Shown here: positions 1 through 6,180 of the stretch, piece after piece
Position numbering within the stretch: position 1 is the first letter of the stretch
Layout: each line of letters opens with the position of its first letter
NCBI GenBank assembly: GCA_027295645.1
Contig: JAPUKM010000147.1
Span: 1-18,055, forward strand
Reading direction: 5' to 3'
Length of the DNA: 18,055 nucleotides
Origin: Chloroflexota bacterium
Lineage (GTDB): Bacteria; Chloroflexota; Dehalococcoidia; Lucifugimonadales; JAPUKM01
Position numbers and translations under genes: made by a program
The notes under the pieces: model-generated
Told to the model about the DNA's origin: nothing
Databases searched by the model: none
The model's input: the letters and a program-made list of their open reading frames with translations, nothing else

Positions 1-133
1 GTAGGCGCTTCCCCGCGAACGCAGCGGATTGTCAGGTCAGTCACAATGGTTGTATTTGCCCACCCAGCCCACTTTTTATAGGCCCACCATCCTCTCCCTG
101 CCCCTGGACTGCGTCCGCTGTATTCCGCTCATA

Positions 134-185
134 CCCTTCGATGGATTCGACAGGCTCACCACAGGCAAGCTCAGGATGAGCGAGG
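134..185. repeat. Possible dispersed intergenic repeat
   Basis: This stretch contains TTCGACAGGCTCACCACAGG followed closely by AAGCTCAGGATGAGCG. It resembles the short 'TTCGACAGGCTCA / AAGCTCAGGATGA' intergenic elements found in many copies in bacterial genomes. Only one copy is visible here, so its repeat status rests on recalled similarity and not on anything in the window. No gene is supported in 1-258 apart from this element and the promoter of the downstream tRNA. Confidence 0.3.
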
Positions 186-219
186 ATGGTTAGGTAGGTG
201 TGCTAACCGAGTCCCGTTC

Positions 220-248
220 TTGCGCTCCAACTGGCCGTTTGCTATAGT
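220..248 (+). promoter_or_regulatory. Predicted sigma-70 promoter of tRNA-Ala
   Basis: A -35-like TTGCGC at 220-225 is separated by 17 nt from a -10-like TATAGT at 243-248. Transcription would start near 255, a few bases before the mature 5' end of the tRNA at 259. The spacing and placement are right for a tRNA promoter; the -35 is only a partial match. Confidence 0.5.
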
Positions 249-258
249 TCGACTACGT

Positions 259-334
259 GGGGATGTAGCTCAGTTGGGAGAGCACCTCAATGGCATTGAG
301 GGGGTCGAGGGTTCGAGTCCCTCCATCTCCACCA
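259..334 (+). tRNA. tRNA-Ala (anticodon GGC)
   Basis: A complete cloverleaf can be drawn. The acceptor stem is GGGGATG with CATCTCC, the D stem GCTC with GAGC, the anticodon stem CCTCA with TGAGG, and the T stem GAGGG with CCCTC around TTCGAGT. The anticodon loop ATGGCAT gives anticodon GGC, which reads GCC/GCU alanine codons. The third acceptor pair is G261-T328, the G3:U70 wobble that is the classic alanine identity element. The 3' CCA is encoded at 332-334. Confidence 0.97.
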
Positions 335-417
335 CCGCAGCTGAGCCAGCTTTAGTGGCGACTTGGCGGGCCGCACGGCCCCTCATCCTGATGCATACGG
401 CTATGGGTGAAGAGGAG

Positions 418-1173
418 CTAACGCATTTTCCACACGGGTTTTCGCTTCTCAGCAAAGGCACGCGTGGCCTCGACAGCATCTTCAGTCTGGTAAACCTGTG
501 GCCTGAGGGACTTGGAAAGCTCCGTCACCGCCTGTAAAGCCTGCGTCTGATTTGCGTAAGCAAGGCGCTTCATAGCCTGGACGGCCAGAGGTGAGGCCAG
601 TTTGACCTCTTCGGCGATGGACTGAGCTTCCTGCATCAGGGCTTCCCTATCCGGGAGCACCTTGTGAATCAGGCCGATATGAAAGGCCTCCTCCGCACTG
701 ATGTCGGCACCGGTCAGTAGCAGGTATTTTGCTTCCCCCATCGGAATCATATTGAGGAGGTTCATGTTCGCGGAGATTGCGCTGACCCTAGCCTCTCTAT
801 CGCCCAGTCTGGAACCGGCGGTAGCTATGCGGATGTCACACTCCAGGGCTAGGTGAAAGCCTCCCGCCAGTGCATAGCCGTCGATGGCGGCGATGACAGG
901 CTTCCAAATTTCGAGCTTCTCTACCCATCCGCTGGTTCGACTTCCCGAGGGTTCGCCCAGCGCCGTCATCTCCTTCAGGTCTGCTCCCGATGAGAAAGCA
1001 CGGCCCCCCGCCCCTGTGATGATGGCCGCCAGTAGTGTCGTATCGTCACGGTAATCCGTAAACGCTTGAGTGAGTGCGTCCTCTAGCTCGTGGTTAAAGG
1101 CATTGAGGGAGTTGGGGCGATTGAGTGTGATATATGCTATCTGGTCACGTTTTTCGTAGAGTATTACCGACAT
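418..1173 (-). CDS. Enoyl-CoA hydratase/isomerase (crotonase) family protein
   Basis: This 251-residue protein has the crotonase fold, which acts on acyl-CoA thioesters through an oxyanion hole. Both oxyanion-hole segments are visible: FSSGADLKEM near residues 60-69 and YALAGGFH near residues 94-101. The N-terminal start LNRPNSLNAFN is also typical. The start at 1173 is chosen because GGAGGG lies just upstream at the right distance; an ATG 24 nt further upstream lacks such a site. Oddly, the usual catalytic Glu after the second GG is a His (GGFHLAL), while the second Glu may survive in DREARV. It may therefore be an isomerase, hydrolase or other crotonase rather than a true hydratase. It stands alone, transcribed towards tRNA-Ala and divergent from the SnoaL-like gene. 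Family is sure; substrate is unknown. Confidence 0.9.
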   Translation of the reverse strand: MSVILYEKRDQIAYITLNRPNSLNAFNHELEDALTQAFTDYRDDTTLLAAIITGAGGRAFSSGADLKEMTALGEPSGSRTSGWVEKLEIWKPVIAAIDGYALAGGFHLALECDIRIATAGSRLGDREARVSAISANMNLLNMIPMGEAKYLLLTGADISAEEAFHIGLIHKVLPDREALMQEAQSIAEEVKLASPLAVQAMKRLAYANQTQALQAVTELSKSLRPQVYQTEDAVEATRAFAEKRKPVWKMR

Positions 1174-1380
1174 GGTGCCCTCCAGCACTTTCTTCAAAGA
1201 GGAGCCGTGGCGAAAGTTCTTTCATGCCAACCTATATCAAACGGACAAATTAGTCGACCTCACTATAGGCGTCAAATCGGCCCGCCATGAACGGGTTCTC
1301 ACCGGATAGTCTGATAGAATCGGTCTTCGGCTATGGTCAACGTGTCAGTGTAACCGGAGTGCAGCCGGATGGAGGGGAAC

Positions 1381-1794
1381 ATGTCAGCAGAGGAGAACAA
1401 GGCAATTGCCCGCCGCTACGTTGAAGAGGTCCAGAGTGGGCACGATCTTGATGCCATGGAGAGGTATATCAGCCAAGATATTGTCGATCACACGGGGCCT
1501 CCCGGCTCTGTGCCGGGGATTGAGCGGTCAAAGCAGTTCTTTGCGGGGCTGTTCCGTGCATTTCCCGACCTGCGTGCCGAAATCCATGAGCAGATAGCTG
1601 ACGACGATAAGGTCTGGACTTACAAGACCATGCACGGCACTCACCTGGGCGATTTTTTTGGCACTGCCCCGACTGGGAAGAGCATCTCTTACGATGTCAT
1701 CGACATCGTTCGGATCAGGGACGGAAAGATTACCGACCACTGGGCCGTCAGTGACCAACTGGGCATGAGAAGACAGCTTGGCCTGGTTGAGTAG
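1381..1794 (+). CDS. SnoaL-like / ester cyclase family protein (NTF2-like fold)
   Basis: The 137-residue product matches the SnoaL-like polyketide cyclase/ester cyclase family in length and sequence pattern. Features are an N-terminal helix (ENKAIARRYVEEV), the segment YISQDIVDHTGPPGSVPG, the loop GDFFGTAPTGKSISY and the closing strand VRIRDGKITDHWAVSD. These proteins are single-domain cone-shaped folds that bind small hydrophobic ligands, and most members have no assigned substrate. The start at 1381 follows GGAGGGG by about 5 nt; an in-frame ATG at 1369 overlaps that ribosome binding site and is unlikely. It is divergent from the crotonase and convergent with the LOG gene. Family confident, reaction unknown. 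Confidence 0.85.
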   Translation: MSAEENKAIARRYVEEVQSGHDLDAMERYISQDIVDHTGPPGSVPGIERSKQFFAGLFRAFPDLRAEIHEQIADDDKVWTYKTMHGTHLGDFFGTAPTGKSISYDVIDIVRIRDGKITDHWAVSDQLGMRRQLGLVE

Positions 1795-1851
1795 GAGCGG
1801 TACGGCCGGTTCTACGAGAGTAGTGTGGTCGTTTGGAACGTGTCACCCATG

Positions 1852-1885
1852 GGCAGCGTATGTGCTGCCACGGTGCCCCACCGTG
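1852..1885. terminator. Tandem hairpins in a convergent intergenic region
   Basis: Two short inverted repeats lie back to back between the convergent SnoaL-like and LOG genes. GGCAGC (1852-1857) pairs with GCTGCC (1864-1869), and CACGGTG (1869-1875) pairs with CACCGTG (1879-1885). They share base 1869, so they are alternatives or abut. No clear T-run follows either arm. A role in transcription termination is inferred from position. Confidence 0.35.
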
Positions 1886-1901
1886 CCTTCCTCCAAGGTG
1901 A

Positions 1902-2582
1902 CTACCCAGCCACGGCACTCTTCCCAAGTATGACGTGCTCTGTCCGCCACCTACGAATCGTCTCAACCACCTCATCCACCTCGTCACAAACCCGGAGGAG
2001 TTGACACTCATCCTCTGATATAAAGCCCTTCGCCAGGACCGAGTCATTCAACCAGTCCAGAAATCCTCGCCAATATTCGCTGTTGAAGAGTATGACTGGG
2101 AACGGCTTGATCTTGTGGGTCTGCATCAAGGTGAGCACTTCGCTGAGTTCGTCGAGCGTTCCCATCCCTCCCGGCATGATGACGAATGCGGCTGCGTACT
2201 TCACCAGCATGATCTTGCGAACAAAGAAATGGCTGAATGAAATCGACCTGGTCGCGTAGATATTGGGCCTTTCTTTTGGGATTTCGATGTTGAGCCCAAT
2301 AGATATCGCTCCTGCCTCGGCAGCGCCTTTGTTGGCGGCCTCCATCAGGCCTGGTCCACCACCGGTAATGATCGTGAAGCCAAGATTTCCAAGCCGACGG
2401 GCGATCTCTTCCGTCGTTGTGAAAAGCTCGGTACCAGGCTTCACCCTGGCTGACCCGTAGATGGTTACCGCTCCATCAATGTCGGAGAGCCTATCGAAGC
2501 CTTCGACCAGCTCTCCGATAATGCGAAACATCCTCCAGGATTCTTCTTTCGCCAGTTCGTTGATTTCATATCCTTGGACCAT
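1902..2582 (-). CDS. LOG family nucleotide 5'-monophosphate phosphoribohydrolase (TIGR00730-like)
   Basis: The 226-residue Rossmann-like protein carries the family signatures GGGPGLMEAA (residues 74-83) and PGGMGTLDE (residues 137-145), which hold the phosphate and the catalytic Arg/Glu in LOG proteins. The family cleaves the N-glycosidic bond of nucleoside 5'-monophosphates, including cytokinin ribotides; older annotations call it 'lysine decarboxylase'. The start at 2582 is supported by AGGAGGT at 2587-2593. A longer in-frame reading to 2663 is open but lacks this support. The first 118 nt overlap the 3' end of the PAP2 gene in another frame on the same strand, so the two are probably co-transcribed. 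Its substrate in this organism is unknown. Confidence 0.92.
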   Translation of the reverse strand: MVQGYEINELAKEESWRMFRIIGELVEGFDRLSDIDGAVTIYGSARVKPGTELFTTTEEIARRLGNLGFTIITGGGPGLMEAANKGAAEAGAISIGLNIEIPKERPNIYATRSISFSHFFVRKIMLVKYAAAFVIMPGGMGTLDELSEVLTLMQTHKIKPFPVILFNSEYWRGFLDWLNDSVLAKGFISEDECQLLRVCDEVDEVVETIRRWRTEHVILGKSAVAG

Positions 2583-3307
2583 ACCGACCTCCTGGTGACC
2601 GTTAGAAGCACTGCCTGTTCCGAAGAGTACTCTATTGCCGTTTTGGAGCCAACCACCGGCCAAAACCCATGCGCCGGTAGAGCCTGAACGGTTGCGGTCC
2701 CCTGCTCAGGATCCAGCACGACGACGCTGGCGATCGACTTCTCTACCCGGCACTGTTCGCAGGCCAAAGCCGCCATATCCTCCACAAATTTCCGAGGTGA
2801 AAACCATGTCGCTTTGCGAAGATAGAGGAAGAGAGGGGAAAGCACCAGAAGCCAGAGAATGCCGAGCAAGTACCCCGCGACGACATCACTGGGCCAGTGG
2901 GCCTGGAGATGGATGCGAGAAACGCCGACAGACACGATGAAGGCGGCGAGAATAGCCAGCAAAGGAACCAGGATTTTCCTTCTCAGCCCATAGTAGATCG
3001 CCAGAAATTCCCAGAAGCCAAAGAGCGCCGTAGTGCCAAAGGTATGCCCACTGGGAAAGCTGGCCCCAGTGTCCTCTGGCAGGGGTCTGGGACGGTCCAC
3101 AAACTCACCAAGGGTGAAGTCACCGAAGAAGGCGACGAAGCCCACGATCCCGCCGATAACGGCGAAGGACTTTGCCTCGCGGGTCAGCCCGACAAACCAT
3201 AGGAATCCCACTCCCATCAACCCCAATATCATGCCCGGCCAGTTGTTGGTTAGAAATGAAACGACCTCAAGGAATCCCGTGAGTCCCGGAAGATCCCAAC
3301 CAGCCAC
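2465..3307 (-). CDS. PAP2-family membrane phosphatase
   Basis: This integral membrane protein has the PAP2/lipid phosphatase motifs. Motif 1 is DRPRP (residues 71-75), motif 2 is FPSGH (84-88), and motif 3 is SR (130-131) with HxxxD (H137, D141). The family dephosphorylates lipid phosphates such as phosphatidate, phosphatidylglycerol phosphate or undecaprenyl diphosphate. About five hydrophobic helices are visible between residues 12 and 163. The lysine that normally opens motif 1 (KxxxxxxRP) is a glycine here. About 115 residues follow the last helix with no recognised domain, the final ~39 encoded in DNA shared with the LOG gene. The start is a GTG with a poor ribosome binding site. The expected first transmembrane helix is instead found in another frame just upstream (3312-3473), suggesting a frameshift. 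Confidence 0.85.
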   Translation of the reverse strand: MAGWDLPGLTGFLEVVSFLTNNWPGMILGLMGVGFLWFVGLTREAKSFAVIGGIVGFVAFFGDFTLGEFVDRPRPLPEDTGASFPSGHTFGTTALFGFWEFLAIYYGLRRKILVPLLAILAAFIVSVGVSRIHLQAHWPSDVVAGYLLGILWLLVLSPLFLYLRKATWFSPRKFVEDMAALACEQCRVEKSIASVVVLDPEQGTATVQALPAHGFWPVVGSKTAIEYSSEQAVLLTVTRRSVWSKDMKSTNWRKKNPGGCFALSESWSKASIGSPTLMER

Positions 3308-3311
3308 TCCA

Positions 3312-3473
3312 TCAAGTACAGTCTGGTCGAGAGTAGGAGGAAGTGGGTTTATTCCTAATCTCTATCGAAAGAAGTGCCAGGAGGACCACCAGGACACCGA
3401 TTGAACCTAGCCAGAGCAGTTCCCTTGGCCTAGTCAGCCTGTGAGCAAGATTTGCTTGCGTCGGTACTTCCAT
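3312..3473 (-). pseudogene. Out-of-frame N-terminal segment of the PAP2 gene
   Basis: An ATG at 3473 opens a 53-codon frame ending in TGA at 3312-3314. It encodes a basic start (RLTRPRELLWLG) followed by one strongly hydrophobic helix (IGVLVVLLALLSI), the usual beginning of a PAP2 protein. The PAP2 frame is open from 3361 downward, so the two frames overlap by about 50 nt. A single extra base near the AATAAACCC tract would account for the break: removing one A joins ...SIEIRN to NPLPPTLDQTVLDG. Either a real frameshift mutation, a sequencing error or recoding could explain it. Its upstream ribosome binding site is weak. Confidence 0.55.
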
Positions 3474-3646
3474 ATTAGCGCTCTCGTTGGGGGCAAATGA
3501 GTAATACTACCGATGTCCACCAAAAGAACAGGGTGAGGGAGTAGTGCTGCGGGACTGACCCGGAGGTTACGATCGAGTATACCTTGCCTGTGCCGCCATC
3601 CACGGTGGGATTAGGGCAACCCGATGTTGTCCATATTGTACAAATG

Positions 3647-3723
3647 TGGTGGGCCGTCAGGGATTCGAACCCTGGACACGCGGATTAAAAGTCCGCTGCT
3701 CTGCCAGACTGAGCTAACGGCCC
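3647..3723 (-). tRNA. tRNA-Lys (anticodon TTT)
   Basis: A complete cloverleaf reads on the minus strand. The acceptor stem is GGGCCGT with ACGGCCC, the D arm GCTC...GAGC, and the anticodon stem GCGGA with TCCGC around loop CTTTTAA, giving anticodon TTT. The T stem is CAGGG with CCCTG around TTCGAAT. Discriminator A is at 3650 and the encoded CCA at 3647-3649. A decayed integrase frame abuts its 5' end, so this gene may have been an integration target. Confidence 0.97.
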
Positions 3724-3998
3724 CCGTATCTAGAATGGCCGATATCGGCTCCATTCTCCTGTTTTGACACCAATTCTGACACCAACCCGTTGCTAGCTCC
3801 CGGCCATAGGACGCTGGACATCTTCTCAGTGGCCTCCTTCTGCCATTCGGGAGCAATATGAGTATAAATGTTCATGGTCGTGCTGATTTCCTCCCCTTGG
3901 AATGCACCCGCATAGGCGATTATAGCAGGCGGGGGGTACAGGTCCATGCACGTAGCGGCGTGTGAGGCCCCACAACGCATATCAAAGGCCTTGACCAC
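3714..3998 (-). pseudogene. Tyrosine recombinase (integrase) C-terminal relic
   Basis: The best-preserved part reads ISTTMNIYTHIAPEWQKEAT, a close match to the end of phage-type tyrosine recombinases where the catalytic Tyr sits (here in NIYTH). Further upstream, FDMRCGASHAAT looks like a decayed version of the HxLRHxxA box, with the catalytic His lost and the second basic position changed to Cys. The frame is closed upstream by TAA at 4005-4007. No N-terminal core-binding domain or first catalytic Arg is visible, so it cannot be functional. The frame terminates at a TAG inside the tRNA-Lys gene. It is evidence of an old integration event beside that tRNA. Confidence 0.7.
3765..3785. repeat. 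Short tandem direct repeat next to tRNA-Lys
   Basis: TGACACCAA occurs at 3765-3773 and again at 3777-3785, a 12-nt period. In the integrase frame it encodes a repeated LVS tetrad in the C-terminal tail (GLVSELVSK). It may simply be a coding repeat, or part of a degenerate recombination site. Confidence 0.45.
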
Positions 3999-4003
3999 AC
4001 CGG
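3955..4003. repeat. Dispersed repeat, copy A
   Basis: This segment shares GTGTGAGGCC, CACAACG and GACCACACCGG with copy B at 7012-7062 in the same order and orientation, at similar spacing. It overlaps the decayed catalytic box of the integrase relic. See copies B and C for the comparison. Confidence 0.5.
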
Positions 4004-4091
4004 ATTAGCGTTGAACACTCCTCTTGGGGCACTCAGACTGTTCGACTATCGGGGATTGTGAGACCAGGCACGCTGGTCGCTAGAGGATTGG

Positions 4092-4508
4092 TCAGTTGGT
4101 GTAGGTATCAGCCTGCACAACCTCGTAGCCACTATTAAGGGCAGCCTCTTCTGAACGGAGCGTGTTGGGTTCGTAATCGCGTGGAACAACCACGTAACTG
4201 TAACGCCAAATTGGACTATAGTTGGGGTCTCCGGGCTTCGAGTCATATATCCCGTACTGTCCGGGTACCCGCTCAGGTCGTCCATCAGGACCGTCAATGT
4301 TGTACACCACTACGTATTCATTGGCCCATTTCTGTTTGTCGGGATCTACGTGGATGATACCCTGAGGCATGGCGAACACAACTTCCCCACGCACCCAGCG
4401 CGGGCCTACTCGTTGGCCGTGGGGATTGGAGTAGTCCAGTTGTGGCTCGTGCACCCCAGCGGTCTCATCACGAGAATAGTGCAGCCCACCCGTGGAATCA
4501 GTAGCCAT
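4092..4508 (-). CDS. Hypothetical protein, 138 residues
   Basis: The start ATG is preceded by GGAGGG at 4513-4518 with good spacing, so it is very likely a real gene. There is no signal peptide or membrane segment. The protein is rich in Tyr, Pro and Asp and looks like a soluble beta-rich domain. The C-terminal half (GDPNYSPIWRYSYVVVPRDY and then LRSEEAALNSGYEV) is reminiscent of proteins with a 'PGDPxYSPLWxV' motif in archaea and Chloroflexota (DUF7482-like), but I cannot confirm that from memory. It is divergent from the MFS transporter gene and lies in the accessory segment beside tRNA-Lys. No function is proposed. Confidence 0.75.
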   Translation of the reverse strand: MATDSTGGLHYSRDETAGVHEPQLDYSNPHGQRVGPRWVRGEVVFAMPQGIIHVDPDKQKWANEYVVVYNIDGPDGRPERVPGQYGIYDSKPGDPNYSPIWRYSYVVVPRDYEPNTLRSEEAALNSGYEVVQADTYTN

Positions 4509-4549
4509 AATACCCTCCAGCTAGTGATTACTCAGTCCGATCGCATACC

Positions 4550-4577
4550 TTAGCAGATTCATGGCACTGAATATAGT
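4550..4577 (+). promoter_or_regulatory. Possible promoter of the MFS transporter gene
   Basis: TTAGCA at 4550-4555 and TATAGT at 4572-4577 are spaced by 16 nt. Transcription from here would give a leader of roughly 155 nt containing the long perfect hairpin at 4600-4639. The match is modest. Confidence 0.3.
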
Positions 4578-4599
4578 TGGTGCGTGAGTCCCCAAGCGA

Positions 4600-4639
4600 A
4601 TACCCGATAGGCTGGTGTGGTCACCAGCCTATCGGGTAT
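4600..4639. promoter_or_regulatory. Perfect 18-bp inverted repeat with 4-nt loop
   Basis: ATACCCGATAGGCTGGTG (4600-4617) and its exact complement (4622-4639) flank the loop TGGT. No T-run follows, so it is not a standard intrinsic terminator for the plus strand. It sits between the divergent hypothetical gene and the MFS start, in the presumed leader of the latter. It could be an RNA leader hairpin, a dyad operator, or a remnant of a small mobile element. Confidence 0.6.
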
Positions 4640-4738
4640 CTAAAGTACATCCTCATCGTTGAGGTGACTTACGCCCCAAAGAGTTATCATTACGTCTCAT
4701 GCAGTTTGTTGAGCGCTGACGGGAGGTCCGCCCCCATT

Positions 4739-6028
4739 GTGAATAAGCGCCCTCGATTGTTCTATGGCTGGTACATTGTTGGTTCCAGCGTTGCGATGAA
4801 CTTCTACCTATCGGTGGCGTTTTTCCAGGGTTTTCAAGTGTTCTTTCTTCCCATCTTGCGGGAATTTGGTTGGAGCAGAACACTAACGTCTAGTGCATTC
4901 TCTCTACGGCAACTGGAATCGGGTCTGTTGGCACCGGTTGTGGGGTTCCTAGTGGATCGGTTGAGTCCTCGTGTGGTGATACTGTTGGGCGCCATAATCA
5001 GCGGAGCAGGGCTGGTATTGATGAGCTACGTAACCTCGCTTTGGACTTTCTACGTTGCTCTCTTGATCACGTCAGTCGGAACAAGTGGCGCGTCTCATGG
5101 AGTTTCGTGGGCGGTAGTGGTTTCCAATTGGTTTAACAGGTTGCGCGGTCGGGCCCTTGGCATCGCCATGCTTGGGCCCGTGTTTTCCGGTCCATTGGTG
5201 ATCCTTGTCGTCTTGCTGGAAGAATCATTGGGGTGGCGGGGGGCAGTGCGTTTGCTCGGTATTGGCGTTTGGATCTTCGGGGTTCCGCTTGCCCTGGTTG
5301 CCAGAGATCGTCCGGAACGGTACGGCAATGTGCCAGACGGAGAGGCGGTTGGAGATTGCGAACGTATTGGGACTGATGGCGGGACTCCTAAGGGAGCGAC
5401 CCCTAACACAGTCTTGAGCGGACTCACAGCGAACCAGGCCATTCGGACTCGAGATTTCTGGGCGCTGTCGATTCTGCTCGGAGCCCCTTTCATGGGCGTC
5501 AGCGGCCTATTCGTTCACTTGATACCGTTGCTAGAGGACGGCGGGTATACCACCAGAGAGGCGGCTGGGTTTCTTGGGCTGATATTCTTGCTCAGTGGAA
5601 TTGGCCGTGTCGGCGCGGGGATTCTGGCGGACCTTGTGGACCGCCGGTTGGTTCTTGCCGCCACGCTGCTCCTCCCCGCACTCGGGCTTATGCTTCTACC
5701 AGGGAGCGGCCCGTCTGAATACTCGAGAGTAGGCATTTTTGCATTGTTCTTGGGGATCGGTTGGGGGGGGCTGATGACGTTTCGGCCGTTCCTGGTCATG
5801 CAGCTGTTCGGCTCTCGTGCCCTTGGTTCGGTCCAAGGCATGGTGCAAGGGGTTGCGCTTGGACTGGGATTAGCCGGGCCAGTATTCTACGGGTGGGTAT
5901 TTGATGTCCAAAAATCCTATGACGCTGCTTTGTACGTATCAATCGCCACTATGCTCGCGGTAATCCCCTTGGTGTTTTCGCTAAGCACACCAAGGATGGC
6001 TGCTTTGAGGATCACCCAGGAGGGGTGA
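4739..6028 (+). CDS. MFS transporter, monocarboxylate/oxalate-formate antiporter-like
   Basis: From the proposed GTG start this is a 429-residue, 12-helix major facilitator. It opens with RLFYGWYIVG, a start characteristic of the MCT/OFA branch that moves small carboxylates. The MFS loop 2-3 signature appears as GFLVDRLSPR (residues 69-78) and is echoed in the second half as GILADLVDRR near residues 293-302. A charged loop (residues ~180-225) separates the two six-helix halves. The upstream frame is open to a TTG at 4577 but would have to translate the perfect hairpin. GTG 4739 is favoured because family homology begins there and GGGAGGT lies at 4721-4727, although the spacing is long. Substrate unknown; neighbours give no pathway. 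Confidence 0.88.
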   Translation: MNKRPRLFYGWYIVGSSVAMNFYLSVAFFQGFQVFFLPILREFGWSRTLTSSAFSLRQLESGLLAPVVGFLVDRLSPRVVILLGAIISGAGLVLMSYVTSLWTFYVALLITSVGTSGASHGVSWAVVVSNWFNRLRGRALGIAMLGPVFSGPLVILVVLLEESLGWRGAVRLLGIGVWIFGVPLALVARDRPERYGNVPDGEAVGDCERIGTDGGTPKGATPNTVLSGLTANQAIRTRDFWALSILLGAPFMGVSGLFVHLIPLLEDGGYTTREAAGFLGLIFLLSGIGRVGAGILADLVDRRLVLAATLLLPALGLMLLPGSGPSEYSRVGIFALFLGIGWGGLMTFRPFLVMQLFGSRALGSVQGMVQGVALGLGLAGPVFYGWVFDVQKSYDAALYVSIATMLAVIPLVFSLSTPRMAALRITQEG

Positions 6029-6068
6029 TGAGGCCACAACGTATGGCTGTCGACCGCTGACCACGTAG
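6024..6068. repeat. Dispersed repeat, copy C (most diverged)
   Basis: Starting at the stop codon of the MFS gene, this segment carries TGAGGCC, ACAACGTATG and GACCACG in the same order as copies A and B. It shares ACAACGTATG exactly with copy B but lacks the outer CACACCGG end. The remaining intergenic sequence to 6180 holds nothing recognisable. Confidence 0.4.
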
Positions 6069-6180
6069 AAGCCGTTCGAACAATTACCCGTCCGAGCAAA
6101 CGAGTCTCCGCAAGTAGGCGGTGTTGGCCTGAGACACAGCTTTCGCTCCAGACGTTGGGCTTGCCGAGACGTACCAAAAT

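Noticed and set aside
220..537. ORF across the tRNA-Ala gene on the plus strand, and the similar ORF 3611-3856 across tRNA-Lys on the minus strand
   Set aside because: Both are translations of tRNA genes (phrases such as VAQLGEH and SSVWQSSGLLIRVSRVRIPDG are typical artefacts).
1250..1269. T7 promoter-like string (CTCACTATAGG after TAGTCGAC)
   Set aside because: It resembles the phage T7 promoter but has an inserted base and several mismatches. It lies in an ordinary divergent intergenic region with no vector or phage sequence around it, so it is taken as chance.
3714..3998. Functional integrase
   Set aside because: Only the C-terminal end is present, the frame is closed upstream by TAA, and the catalytic His box is altered, so it is treated as a relic.
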